A stretch of 64,000 nucleotides of DNA from Cetobacterium sp. 2A (lineage in GTDB: Bacteria; Fusobacteriota; Fusobacteriia; Fusobacteriales; Fusobacteriaceae): assembly GCF_014250685.1 (NCBI RefSeq), contig NZ_JACFAJ010000006.1:1076501-1140500 (forward strand), written 5' to 3'. Both the position numbers and the translations under genes were made by a program. Positions 54,823 through 63,096 of the stretch are shown here, one piece after another; the stretch's first letter is position 1; every line of letters begins with the position of its first letter. A model generated the notes under the pieces. That model had not been told where the DNA came from. It saw only the letters and a program-made list of their open reading frames with translations, and did no database searches.

Positions 54823-55401
54823 TTATTGATTTGCTTGATATCCATTTTCTATTAAAGTTAGTTTTCCTGTTTTAGGATTTATAATTAATCCATGCACGGC
54901 AACATTCTTTGGTAGGAGAGGATGATTTTTAATGATTGATATACTTTTCTTTAGTGACTCTTCTATACTTGAAAAACCATGTAACCATTCTTTAACGTTT
55001 ATTCCAGAATTATACAATGTATTTATTGTAGTCTCATCAATTCCTTTTTTTAACATTTTATCAATAACACTCTCTGTATTTAGGTTACACATTCCACATT
55101 CGTCATGAGCAACAACATATACTTCATTAACATCAAACTCATAAATTGAAACTAAAATACTTCTCATAGCACTTCCAAATGGATGGACAACAACTCCACC
55201 AGCATTTTTTATTATTTTTGCATCTCCGTTTTTTATAGACATTGCTTGGGGTAATAATTCAGTTAATCTTGTATCCATGCAAGAAATTATCACCATTTTT
55301 CTGTCGGGATGCTTAGTAGTATTATATATTTCGTACTCTTTATTATTTACGAATTCTTCATTAAATTTCAAAATAGTATCTAAATTATTAATTTTATCCA
55401 C
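54823..55401 (-). CDS. Beta-class carbonic anhydrase
   Basis: A 192-residue zinc enzyme that hydrates CO2. Ligands and dyad are visible as C41, D43 and R45 in SCMDTRL, with H99 and C102 in HDECG. The fold region KNAGGVVVHPFGSAMRS matches the plant-type/Cab beta class. It is preceded by a 23-bp palindrome. Its supply of bicarbonate could serve CarA-type carboxylations and biotin carboxylases. Confidence 0.92.
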   Translation of the reverse strand: MDKINNLDTILKFNEEFVNNKEYEIYNTTKHPDRKMVIISCMDTRLTELLPQAMSIKNGDAKIIKNAGGVVVHPFGSAMRSILVSIYEFDVNEVYVVAHDECGMCNLNTESVIDKMLKKGIDETTINTLYNSGINVKEWLHGFSSIEESLKKSISIIKNHPLLPKNVAVHGLIINPKTGKLTLIENGYQANQ

Positions 55402-55418
55402 TGTATCACTCCTTCAGA

Positions 55419-55441
55419 AATATTATTGTATCAATAATATT
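55419..55441. promoter_or_regulatory. Perfect 23-bp palindrome upstream of the carbonic anhydrase gene
   Basis: AATATTATTG and its exact inverse flank a 3-nt centre (arms 55419-55428 and 55432-55441). It lies directly behind a TAAAAT box on the - strand, near the expected transcription start, 18-40 bp from the gene. It is a candidate operator; its identity is unknown. Confidence 0.45.
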
Positions 55442-55484
55442 TTAACATATAAAACAGAATGATAAAATAGAAATCTATAATTTT

Positions 55485-57170
55485 TTATTTAAGACCAAAT
55501 TTATTTAAATCTTCTTCTACAGTTGTAATTCCAGCGAGACCAAAGTTTTCAACTAAAACTTTTGCTACATTTGGAGAAAGGAATCCTGGTAAAGTTGGAC
55601 CTATATGTATATTTTTCACTCCAAGATGTAATAGAGCAAGTAAGACAATAACTGCTTTTTGTTCATACCAAGCTATATTATATGTTATTGGAAGATCATT
55701 TATATCCTCTAGTCCAAAGGCATCTTTAAGAGTTAGAGCTATAACAGCCAATGAATATGAGTCATTACATTGACCAGCATCTAGAACTCTAGGAATTCCA
55801 TTGATATCACCTAGGTTTAATTTATTATATTTATATTTTGCACATCCAGCAGTCAATATAACAGAATCCATAGGAAGTTCTTTAGCAAAATCAGTATAAT
55901 AATTTCTACTAGAACTTCTGCCGTCGCATCCAGCCATAACTACAAAGTTCTTTATGCTACCTGATTTAACAGCATCTACTATTTTATCAGCAAGAGCTAT
56001 AACTTGATTATGAGCAAATCCTCCAATAATTTCTCCTGTTTCTATTTCTTGTGGAGCTTTACATTTTTTAGCCATCTCGATTATATCTGAAAAATCTTTT
56101 TTTCCATTGTTATCAATTTTAACTTTTTTCCATCCAGGGTATCCAGTAGCGTTAGCAGTAAATACTCTATCATTGTATGTTGAAGTCTTTTTAGGTGGAA
56201 CTATACAGTTTGTTGTAAATAGGATTGGTCCATTAAAAGTTTCAAACTCTTCAACTTGCTTCCACCAAGCATTACCATAGTTTCCAACAAAATGAGAATA
56301 TTTTTTAAATGCTGGGTAATAATGTCCAGGAAGCATCTCAGAGTGAGTATAGATATCAACACCAGAATCTTTAGACTGTTCAAGAAGATCTTCTAAATCT
56401 TTTAGATCATGACCAGTGATAAGGATTCCTGGATTAGTTCCAACACCTAAATTAACTTTAGAAATCTCAGGATTTCCATATTTTGAAGTATTAGCTCCAT
56501 CAAGAAGAGCCATTGCTTTCACACCAAATTCACCAGTTTTTAGCACAAGTGATGTAAGTTCATCTCCACTTAAAGAATCGTCAGAAGTAGCAAGAAGAGC
56601 TTCCTCTATAAAGTTGAAAATTTCAGAATCCATTTTTCCAAGATTCATAGCATGTTCAGCATATGCTGCCATTCCTTTTAATCCATATGTAAGTAGTTCT
56701 CTTAAAGATCTTATATCTTCATTTTCAGTTCTTAGAATTCCAACTGATTTTGAAACTCTTTCTAAGTCTTCTAATGTAGAAAATTCATAATTTAGAAGCT
56801 CTAAATTTTCAAATTTTTCATCTAAAGTTACATTTAGTTCTAATAATCTATTTTTTAAGTTATTTCTAAGAATAAACCCTTTTTTAATTTCTTCTACGAT
56901 AGCTTCATCATCAAAGTTTGCATTAGTTATAGTTATAAAAAGTGAATTTATAATATATCTATTTATTAAATCAGTTGATTCTAAACCATTTGTAGCTTTT
57001 TTTAACTGTGAATTGTAATTTCCAACCAATTTTGCAGTCCAAACTAATAAGTCCTGAAGGTTAGCAGTTGTAGCAGTTTTTCCACAAACACCTATAATTT
57101 CACATCCAGTTCCTTTAGCAGTTTCCTGACATTGGTAACAAAACATATTTTTATTATCTAAATTACACAT
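55485..57170 (-). CDS. hcp: Hydroxylamine reductase (hybrid cluster protein), class I
   Basis: A 561-residue enzyme reducing hydroxylamine and nitric oxide. The N-terminal cluster motif C11-x2-C14-x8-C23-x5-C29 gives the 4Fe-4S site of class I (anaerobe) Hcp. Later hybrid-cluster ligands are seen in [31 protein letters not shown] and [20 protein letters not shown] 57170 follows AGGAGG; an in-frame start at 57194 lies upstream of that site. Protects against nitrosative stress. No hcr gene is adjacent. Confidence 0.95.
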   Translation of the reverse strand: MCNLDNKNMFCYQCQETAKGTGCEIIGVCGKTATTANLQDLLVWTAKLVGNYNSQLKKATNGLESTDLINRYIINSLFITITNANFDDEAIVEEIKKGFILRNNLKNRLLELNVTLDEKFENLELLNYEFSTLEDLERVSKSVGILRTENEDIRSLRELLTYGLKGMAAYAEHAMNLGKMDSEIFNFIEEALLATSDDSLSGDELTSLVLKTGEFGVKAMALLDGANTSKYGNPEISKVNLGVGTNPGILITGHDLKDLEDLLEQSKDSGVDIYTHSEMLPGHYYPAFKKYSHFVGNYGNAWWKQVEEFETFNGPILFTTNCIVPPKKTSTYNDRVFTANATGYPGWKKVKIDNNGKKDFSDIIEMAKKCKAPQEIETGEIIGGFAHNQVIALADKIVDAVKSGSIKNFVVMAGCDGRSSSRNYYTDFAKELPMDSVILTAGCAKYKYNKLNLGDINGIPRVLDAGQCNDSYSLAVIALTLKDAFGLEDINDLPITYNIAWYEQKAVIVLLALLHLGVKNIHIGPTLPGFLSPNVAKVLVENFGLAGITTVEEDLNKFGLK

Positions 57171-57223
57171 ATTTATTATCCTCCTATAGCGCATCTAATA
57201 TGAAGATATAGTACAAGAGAAAT

Positions 57224-57252
57224 AAAAAAAAATCGGTAACATTAGTTACCGA
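57224..57252 (-). terminator. Terminator after the GrdX-like gene
   Basis: An 8-bp stem (57233-57240 with 57245-57252) with a 4-nt loop. On the - strand nine T residues follow (57232-57224). The hcp start region begins beyond it. Confidence 0.85.
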
Positions 57253-57281
57253 AAAATAAAAATCTTTTAAGATTTATTAAT

Positions 57282-57674
57282 TTATACAATTTTATTTGTA
57301 TTCAATTGTTTAATACTGTCAATTATTAAGTTAAGATCTACAAATCTGTACTCTTCTAAAGAATCATGTGATAAAAGTTCTTTATCCTTAGGGCTAAGTT
57401 TTTGTGAAATATGAACCGCACCTTCAATAAGTTCTAAAGAGGTATTGTTATCAAGATATCTATTCTTTGATATTAAAATTGATTTAAATGGATTGCTACT
57501 ATTTTCAAGATTGTATAAAATAGGGTCACTTAAAAGCTTGTGTCCATCTTTAATATTTTTTTCAACTGATCTTAAAACTTCTTGAAAAATAATGTTTTCA
57601 AGAAAAATAACTTCATCAGTTTCTTTATAAAAATTAAATACCTTATTGTTATTTGTAACTATGATATAATTCAT
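57282..57674 (-). CDS. GrdX-like protein
   Basis: A 130-residue protein with the GrdX-like core: an N-terminal ITNNNKV-type beta strand, GHKLLSDPILYNLENSSNPFKSILIS, and a C-terminal helix. GrdX is encoded in glycine/sarcosine/betaine reductase clusters, but none of those grd genes is present. The role of GrdX itself is unknown. It has its own promoter and terminator. The assignment is moderate. Confidence 0.6.
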   Translation of the reverse strand: MNYIIVTNNNKVFNFYKETDEVIFLENIIFQEVLRSVEKNIKDGHKLLSDPILYNLENSSNPFKSILISKNRYLDNNTSLELIEGAVHISQKLSPKDKELLSHDSLEEYRFVDLNLIIDSIKQLNTNKIV

Positions 57675-57701
57675 AAAGCACCTCCAAATTTTACAATCTA
57701 T

Positions 57702-57730
57702 ATATTACTCTTTAAACTGTATTATTTCAA
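57702..57730 (-). promoter_or_regulatory. Promoter of the GrdX-like gene
   Basis: On the - strand TTGAAA (57730-57725), 17-nt spacer, TAATAT (57707-57702). Confidence 0.6.
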
Positions 57731-57759
57731 TACTTAAATCATAATTATTTTAAACTAGA

Positions 57760-59295
57760 TTAATAAACTCCTGGTCCTATAGGAAGTTTTAAATAATACC
57801 AAATAGTCATTAAAGTTATTAAGGAAACTAAAATAACTATTGCATAAGGTAATGTCAGAGAAAATACACTTCCAACACCTAAAATTTCGTTGGATTTTAT
57901 TTTTTTTTCATTTTGGTATTGATATAGTAATCCTAGAACTACTGGAAGAGCTGGCTGTAAAGGTGAAACTATATTTGTAGCAGAATCTCCAATTCTAAAA
58001 GCTAGTTGTGCATAAGCTGGTGAAACTCCTAAAATATTAAACATCGGAACTATCATAGGCGCTAATAAAACCCATTTAGTTGAACCCGAGGTCATAATAG
58101 GATTTATCAATGTCGTTATTAAAATTATCATAATTAATAATAAATATGAACTTACATTTAAATCCTTGAGTAACATAGCCCCTTTGATAGAAAGTACTTT
58201 AAAAATATTGGATTTATTTAATAAATATATAAAAATAGAAGATGATAGCAGCGTAACCATTAAAGGAGCGGCTTGGACAATGCCTTCTTGAAATAGATTT
58301 GCCACATCTTTTGTCGTTTTTATGACACCTTTCCCTATTCCATAAAAGATTCCTATTATAGAGAATAATAAAAAAATGATTGTTGTTATTGAAGACATAA
58401 GAGGAGAGGTTGGTAAAAATTTCCCTTCAGAATTTCTAAAAAATCCATTTTCAGGGTAAATAAGAACTCCCATTATGATTAGAAAAAATATAAGTCCATA
58501 GAATGAGTATTTTAATCCTTTTTTCTCTTCTTCAGTTAACTTCAAACTATTTAAAATATCCAAATTTTTATGATTGTTTTCATCTACTACTTTAGAAATA
58601 ACTTTTTCTGTAAATATGGTTAGAGAAATTGTTAAAACTATCGTAGCGGCAACCATAAAATAATAATTACATAAAGGATTAATAATTTCTTTTTTATCTA
58701 TTGCTAATAGAGCTTCTTGAGTTATACCTGATAGCAAGGCATCTGTCCCTGCTACAAAAATATTAGCTGTAAATCCACCACTTGCGGCTGCGAACCCAAC
58801 TATAATTCCTAATTTTGGATTTCTTCCAACTGATGAAAAAAGAATTCCTCCCATTGTTATTGCAAAAATGGTTCCAGCATCTGACATTACATTTGCATTG
58901 ATTGCGGTAAAAATGAAGGCTGCTGTTAAATAACTGTTAGGAATACCTAATAAATACTTTCTCATTAAGGCGTTGAAAAACCCTACTTTTTCAACAACTC
59001 CAATAGACATCATCATCAAAATTACTACTCTTAGTGACGGGAAATTTATATAAATATCTGGCATTGATTCAATTAGTTTTCTCATATGTAAATAACTAAA
59101 CAAATTTTCTACCAAAATAAAATTGTTAGTTATTAATGTGTCTTCTACTCCAAAATTTATTTGATTTAAAGTGTATGATGTAAATATTAATGCTATTGTA
59201 AAAATATTAAATAAAATAAATGGATGTGGTAATTTATTTCCATATTTTTCTATAAAGTTTATTACTTTATAATCTTTTCCGTTGTTGTGATCCAA
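57760..59295 (-). CDS. AbgT family transporter, second copy
   Basis: A 511-residue transporter of the AbgT family. A TTG at 59295 with AAAGGAG before it is the chosen start; the longer in-frame start at 59346 has no good site. Family marks are IEKYGNKLPHPFILF, ANVMSDAGTIFAITMG, AAASGGFTANIF, SGSTKWVLLAPMIVPM and FRIGDSATNIVSPL. It is the last gene of an M20 peptidase-YjiH-YjiG cassette, the classic context for import of a p-aminobenzoyl-glutamate or dipeptide-like substrate that the peptidase then cleaves. Confidence 0.9.
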   Translation of the reverse strand: MDHNNGKDYKVINFIEKYGNKLPHPFILFNIFTIALIFTSYTLNQINFGVEDTLITNNFILVENLFSYLHMRKLIESMPDIYINFPSLRVVILMMMSIGVVEKVGFFNALMRKYLLGIPNSYLTAAFIFTAINANVMSDAGTIFAITMGGILFSSVGRNPKLGIIVGFAAASGGFTANIFVAGTDALLSGITQEALLAIDKKEIINPLCNYYFMVAATIVLTISLTIFTEKVISKVVDENNHKNLDILNSLKLTEEEKKGLKYSFYGLIFFLIIMGVLIYPENGFFRNSEGKFLPTSPLMSSITTIIFLLFSIIGIFYGIGKGVIKTTKDVANLFQEGIVQAAPLMVTLLSSSIFIYLLNKSNIFKVLSIKGAMLLKDLNVSSYLLLIMIILITTLINPIMTSGSTKWVLLAPMIVPMFNILGVSPAYAQLAFRIGDSATNIVSPLQPALPVVLGLLYQYQNEKKIKSNEILGVGSVFSLTLPYAIVILVSLITLMTIWYYLKLPIGPGVY

Positions 59296-59362
59296 AATTT
59301 TCTCCTTTAAGTATCTTAATGAAAAAAGTTGCATGAGTTTTCTCATACAACTTCAGATATAA

Positions 59363-59845
59363 TTATTTTGATATTTGTAATATTATTCTTGTTACAAACA
59401 TAGCTAATGCGGCATCTATCAGTGGAATTATTAATAATAATTTATAATATTTTTTAGATACTCCTGAGACAATAACTATTCTTGCATAATGTCCAACTAA
59501 TGTTCCCATCAAAATAACAGCTGGATATAGAATTGTAGCTTGTTCTTGAGTTAAAATTCCTTCTTGATATAACATTAAACCTGTTGCTGCACCTGCTGCT
59601 TTAGCAAAGAAGGCTGCTATTATAACTAAAGATGCTTCACCAGGAAGTCCAAATAATGCCATTAAAGGACTTAAAACTGTGGCTATTATATCCATAAGAC
59701 CTGTTGTTTTTAAAAAAACTATTAAAACATAAGCTAAAATCATTGCAGGAGCTATTTGTTCAAAAGTTATATTTAATCCTTTTTTTGCTCCTTTCATAAA
59801 TATCTCTACGACACTTTGATTATTTTTTACTTGTTCCACTTTCAT
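59363..59845 (-). CDS. YjiG family nucleoside-recognition/gate membrane protein
   Basis: A 160-residue protein with about four membrane helices and the gate domain pattern SPLMALFGLPGEASLVIIAAFFAKAAGAATG. YjiG/SpmB-like proteins form a pair with YjiH/SpmA-like proteins. The Escherichia coli yjiG-yjiH genes sit next to iadA, an isoaspartyl dipeptidase, which parallels the present cassette. It starts 8 bp after the YjiH gene. Confidence 0.8.
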   Translation of the reverse strand: MKVEQVKNNQSVVEIFMKGAKKGLNITFEQIAPAMILAYVLIVFLKTTGLMDIIATVLSPLMALFGLPGEASLVIIAAFFAKAAGAATGLMLYQEGILTQEQATILYPAVILMGTLVGHYARIVIVSGVSKKYYKLLLIIPLIDAALAMFVTRIILQISK

Positions 59846-59853
59846 CCTCCTAA

Positions 59854-60486
59854 TTAAACCTCGTATTGAATATTTAAATTTCTTTTTTTTATAATAACTC
59901 TAACTAAGTTTGCTCCAATTATTTTCATGATAAATTGAATCATTATAATTCCCCCCAAAGGTAGTAATGAAATTCCTAGTAATGGACCACCTGCTGATAT
60001 CGTATTTGTTACTACTCCTGATGAAGCATATTGATATGCTACAAATATAGCTCTTTCTTCCTCTGTTATATAATTGTCATCATGTAATTCTCTTGTCATA
60101 ATAGCTCCGACATCGGATGATGTAAATGAACTTACAAAGGCTAATCCTGAGCTTCCAGGTATTCCCATTAATGGTCTTAAAATGGGGCTAAAAAATTTAG
60201 AAGCAGCTTCTAATGCTCCCAATTCTTGTGCAACAGTAATTAAACCAGAAGAGAGCATAAGTGACGGTGCTAAAGTTAAAGCAATTAAAAATCCCTCTCT
60301 TGTTCCTTCGCCACCTTTTCCTGTGAAGTTAATTTTATTTGTAATAATTCCGAATTTACCCAAAAGATAACTAAAGTCAAAAGCTTTTAAAGTTTCAAAA
60401 TCTTTTAATAATCCAGAAAACATTATTATTAATATAAATAATGACGCCCATCCTGTTATAGATTTTTTTTGTTCTGCTGTTAACAT
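59854..60486 (-). CDS. YjiH family nucleoside-recognition/gate membrane protein
   Basis: A 210-residue protein with about five membrane helices and the gate domain pattern SPILRPLMGIPGSSGLAFVSSFTSSDVGAIMT. ATG 60486 follows GAGGAGG by 9 nt, giving a shorter protein than a start at 60504 inside the upstream gene. It is paired with the YjiG gene. The two may form a transporter or a gate for the substrate handled by the M20 peptidase. Mechanism unknown. Confidence 0.82.
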   Translation of the reverse strand: MLTAEQKKSITGWASLFILIIMFSGLLKDFETLKAFDFSYLLGKFGIITNKINFTGKGGEGTREGFLIALTLAPSLMLSSGLITVAQELGALEAASKFFSPILRPLMGIPGSSGLAFVSSFTSSDVGAIMTRELHDDNYITEEERAIFVAYQYASSGVVTNTISAGGPLLGISLLPLGGIIMIQFIMKIIGANLVRVIIKKRNLNIQYEV

Positions 60487-60487
60487 T

Positions 60488-61675
60488 TTATTTTTCCTCC
60501 TCAAAAGTTTCTGGTAGTGTTAGTATTGTTTGTAATATTAGTTTTGATCTTTCAACTAAAGAACTTAACAGAGCTCTCTCCCTTATAGTGTGATTTTCAT
60601 AACCCTTTACTCCCATTCCACAAACTGTTGGTATTCCTAGAGTAACGCTATAGGCGGCATCAGATCCTCCACCTAAATGGCAAGAGTAAGGTGTGCCAAA
60701 TCCTAATTTTTCAGAATTAGTTTTTAATAATTCAAATAATTGCAAATTCTTTTTTGTTTGTTCCATAGGGTCTGATAATGAAATTTGAGTTATCTCTGAT
60801 GTTGTTCCATCTACAAAAGATGTATTTGTTATATCTGTTAAAAAACTTTTGATTTTATCTAAATCATTTAAATTTTTAAATCTCACGTTCACTGTCATAG
60901 TACAATATTCTGGTATTGTATTTTGGCTTGTTCCCCCTTCAATAACTCCTACATTATAATGTATTGAGTTAAAATCATTATTTTTTTCTATATTAATTGT
61001 TTTATATGCCGCTTCTTTTATTGAACTAACCCCATTTTGAGGTTCATTTCCAGAATGAGCCGCTTTTCCCTTTATAGTTATTTTAAAGTTTGCTGTTCCT
61101 TTTCTTCCAGTAACTACTCTTCCATCTACAAATCCTGTTTCACAATCTATACATGTTTTAAATCCTTTCAACTCATTTAAAAAAAATTGTTTTCCTTCTC
61201 CTAGGGTATATCTATGACCAACTTCTTCATCTCCCGAAAAAGCCAGTTTAACTATTTTATCATAATTGATGTGATTTAGAGCACGAGCTACTAGTGCCCC
61301 GACAATAACTCCACCTTTACAATCTAAAACTCCAGGACCATAAATTGTGTCGTTTTCAAAATCGATTTTTACAACTTCCTCACCAAATAATCCTTTTTTA
61401 TGAACCGTATCTAGATGTCCTAGAATGGCCATTTCTAGATGATTACTTCCATTATCAAAAAAAGCGGTAAGGCTATTTGGTCCTTGGCTGAATTCATAAA
61501 TTTTTGTTTTCATCCCATACTCTATTAATTTTTTTTCTAGAAAATTGATAGCTAAATTTACATTATCTGTGTCAATTGAAGGACTTTCTATTTTACAAAG
61601 ATCTATCCACAAACTTTGCATCTCTTTTTCATTTTCTTCAATAAACTCAAAAGCTTTTTTTAAATTATAATTCAT
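60488..61675 (-). CDS. M20 family carboxypeptidase (CPG2/ArgE-like)
   Basis: A 395-residue zinc hydrolase. Metal and catalytic residues are GHLDTVH (H87, D89), GVLDCKGG (D118) and GDEEVGH (E150/E151), with CETG at about 178-181. The lid domain carries GKAAHSG. The family comprises carboxypeptidase G2, glutamate carboxypeptidases and AbgB-type enzymes, which remove a C-terminal glutamate. As first gene of the YjiH-YjiG-AbgT cassette it probably splits the imported compound. GGGGGAG lies before the ATG. Confidence 0.88.
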   Translation of the reverse strand: MNYNLKKAFEFIEENEKEMQSLWIDLCKIESPSIDTDNVNLAINFLEKKLIEYGMKTKIYEFSQGPNSLTAFFDNGSNHLEMAILGHLDTVHKKGLFGEEVVKIDFENDTIYGPGVLDCKGGVIVGALVARALNHINYDKIVKLAFSGDEEVGHRYTLGEGKQFFLNELKGFKTCIDCETGFVDGRVVTGRKGTANFKITIKGKAAHSGNEPQNGVSSIKEAAYKTINIEKNNDFNSIHYNVGVIEGGTSQNTIPEYCTMTVNVRFKNLNDLDKIKSFLTDITNTSFVDGTTSEITQISLSDPMEQTKKNLQLFELLKTNSEKLGFGTPYSCHLGGGSDAAYSVTLGIPTVCGMGVKGYENHTIRERALLSSLVERSKLILQTILTLPETFEEEK

Positions 61676-61691
61676 ATTTTCTCCCCCGTTA

Positions 61692-61738
61692 TATAACTTT
61701 TATAAAGTCATATTCTATTTAATATTTATAACTTTTAT
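61692..61738. repeat. 12-bp direct repeat and 21-bp palindrome before the peptidase cassette
   Basis: TATAACTTTTAT occurs at 61692-61703 and again at 61727-61738, 35 bp apart. The first copy is also the left arm of an imperfect 21-bp palindrome (61692-61700 with 61704-61712, one G.U-type mismatch). It spans the junction between the fusion gene and the peptidase gene, so it could be an operator or a weak transcript hairpin. Confidence 0.4.
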
Positions 61739-62671
61739 TAAAACCATTTTTTGTTTAAAACTTAGTTTTGAATCTTCATATTTTAAATCGAGTCCCAATT
61801 TTATTCCATTTATAGCAAAATGTTTCATGATGTTAAAAAGTACATTATCTTCATCTTTATACTTTGATAACTTTATCCACTCTTCAAAAATCCGATCTTC
61901 TTTCCAGATTTCTATATCTAAATTACAAAAATTAATTTCTTTTAATTTTTTCTTCAATTCGTTTAAATTAAAAAATTTATTGTGAGAAAAATCTCTTATT
62001 TTATTAAAATTATTTTGTAAATCAGCTTCTTCTTCTTTTTCAGAAGTTATAATATCAACAATAATTAACTCTCCAAAATTTTTTAGAACTTTTTTTATTT
62101 CTTTTAAAACTAAATCAATATCTTTCAGATGATGTAATGTTAATCTTGTGATTACCGTATCAAAAAAATTTTCATCAAATTCTAAATTATGTGCATCTCC
62201 TCTGACAGGAATAATATTTTTTAATTTATTATTCTTATTCAAATTTTCTATTTGATTTATCATAGCCTTACTTATATCCAAAGCATAAATTTCTTTTGCT
62301 AATTTAGCTATTTCTCTTGATATAAAACCAGTCCCTGCACCCAAGTCAAGGACTCTTTTTCCTGTATAAGGATAACCTTTATTAATCAACTGTATTACAC
62401 TATTTTTTTGATTAATATATTTTGATTCCTCATATTCTTCTGCTTGTTTATTGAATGAAATTTTATTTTTTTCTATATTTTCAGTATGCAAATTTTCAAA
62501 ATTTATATTTAAATTTTCCAGTATTTTTTTTTCAGAAGAAAAACTAATCTTAATTCCATTTTCGTAGCGATTTATAGTTTTTAAACTTACTTCAGAAATT
62601 TTTGCCAATTCTTTCTGAGTTATTCTTTTTTCTTTTCTTATTTTCATCGATTTTTCAAACAATTTTTTCAC
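61715..62671 (-). CDS. HTH (XRE)-SAM methyltransferase fusion protein
   Basis: A 318-residue protein with GTG start. Residues 1-60 form an XRE/Cro-type helix-turn-helix (RKEKRITQKELAKISEVSLKTINRYENG). Residues about 75-250 are a class I methyltransferase (type 11) with VLDLGAGTGFISREIA, LDISKAM, FDTVITRLTLHHLKD. The C-terminal 60 residues are helical. Both domains look complete; the fusion is in frame with no break. It may be a regulator whose activity responds to SAM, or a methyltransferase targeted to DNA. It precedes the peptidase-transporter cassette in the same direction. Confidence 0.85.
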   Translation of the reverse strand: MKKLFEKSMKIRKEKRITQKELAKISEVSLKTINRYENGIKISFSSEKKILENLNINFENLHTENIEKNKISFNKQAEEYEESKYINQKNSVIQLINKGYPYTGKRVLDLGAGTGFISREIAKLAKEIYALDISKAMINQIENLNKNNKLKNIIPVRGDAHNLEFDENFFDTVITRLTLHHLKDIDLVLKEIKKVLKNFGELIIVDIITSEKEEEADLQNNFNKIRDFSHNKFFNLNELKKKLKEINFCNLDIEIWKEDRIFEEWIKLSKYKDEDNVLFNIMKHFAINGIKLGLDLKYEDSKLSFKQKMVLIKVINIK

Positions 62672-62695
62672 ATCTCCATCTTTAAAGTTAAAAAA

Positions 62696-62731
62696 AATAC
62701 ACTACAATAACAATATAACTCGTAATGTATT
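62696..62731. promoter_or_regulatory. Inverted repeat in the fusion gene's promoter region
   Basis: Arms AATACACTAC (62696-62705) and GTAATGTATT (62722-62731) are inverse copies with one mismatch and a 16-nt spacer. One arm is inside the -35/-10 spacer and the other near the start point, as expected for an autoregulatory operator. Confidence 0.45.
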
Positions 62732-62739
62732 GTTGTCAA
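62712..62739 (-). promoter_or_regulatory. Promoter of the HTH-methyltransferase gene and cassette
   Basis: On the - strand TTGACA (62739-62734), 16-nt spacer, TATATT (62717-62712). The 62672-63096 gap between the divergent genes holds only this promoter with its repeat, the carA promoter and a leader ORF; I see nothing else in it. Confidence 0.65.
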
Positions 62740-62851
62740 TTTTTTTTTTAACAGCCTTTATTTACTTATGTTTTTTGGAATTATTCATCTTCACTGTCTT
62801 TTAAGTGTCTCTTTTTTGTTTTAATAGAGCTTAAAAATAAAATAAAAATAT

Positions 62852-62880
62852 TTGACAAAAATTAAATATAGATGTATAAT
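62852..62880 (+). promoter_or_regulatory. Consensus promoter of carA
   Basis: TTGACA (62852-62857), 17-nt spacer, TATAAT (62875-62880): a perfect consensus. It leaves a leader of about 210 nt before the carA ATG. Confidence 0.85.
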
Positions 62881-62914
62881 CCTTCCTAGAGTAAAAAAAA
62901 GGGGTGAGAAAAAA

Positions 62915-63052
62915 GTGAGGAAGTTAAGAACAGTAATTAAATACAAAAATGACCTACTAAATTTTCTTATTTCAAAAAGTTATTCTATTTTTCAAAATTT
63001 ATTTTTAGTTTTTAAATTTAATATTTATATATATTTGGGATATGATATTTAA
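62915..63052 (+). CDS. Possible leader ORF upstream of carA
   Basis: 45 codons from GTG 62915, with AGGGGTGA at 62900-62907 as a ribosome site 7 nt before. The product is Phe/Tyr/Ile/Leu-rich and ends IYIYLGYDI. It is in the transcribed leader 45 nt before carA. It may be chance in AT-rich DNA; carAB leader peptides are known in other bacteria, which makes it worth noting. Confidence 0.25.
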   Translation: MRKLRTVIKYKNDLLNFLISKSYSIFQNLFLVFKFNIYIYLGYDI

Positions 63053-63096
63053 TTCATATTCCTTTTTTTTATGCAAAATTATTTGTGGAGGTATTA

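Noticed and set aside
57171-57281. Rex or FNR/HcpR operator upstream of hcp
   Set aside because: The inverted repeat there (57233-57252) is followed by a T-run on the - strand and is better explained as the terminator of the preceding gene. No TTGTGA-N6-TCACAA or TTGAC-N4-GTCAA match was seen.
62740-62851. Possible ncRNA or riboswitch in the AT-rich gap before carA
   Set aside because: No stable stem, no promoter signal and no known motif could be recognised in these 112 bases.
62852-62914. Extension of the carA leader ORF upstream to a TTG at 62852
   Set aside because: That TTG is the first half of the -35 box TTGACA, so the region is not transcribed from this promoter. Only the part from GTG 62915 could be translated.
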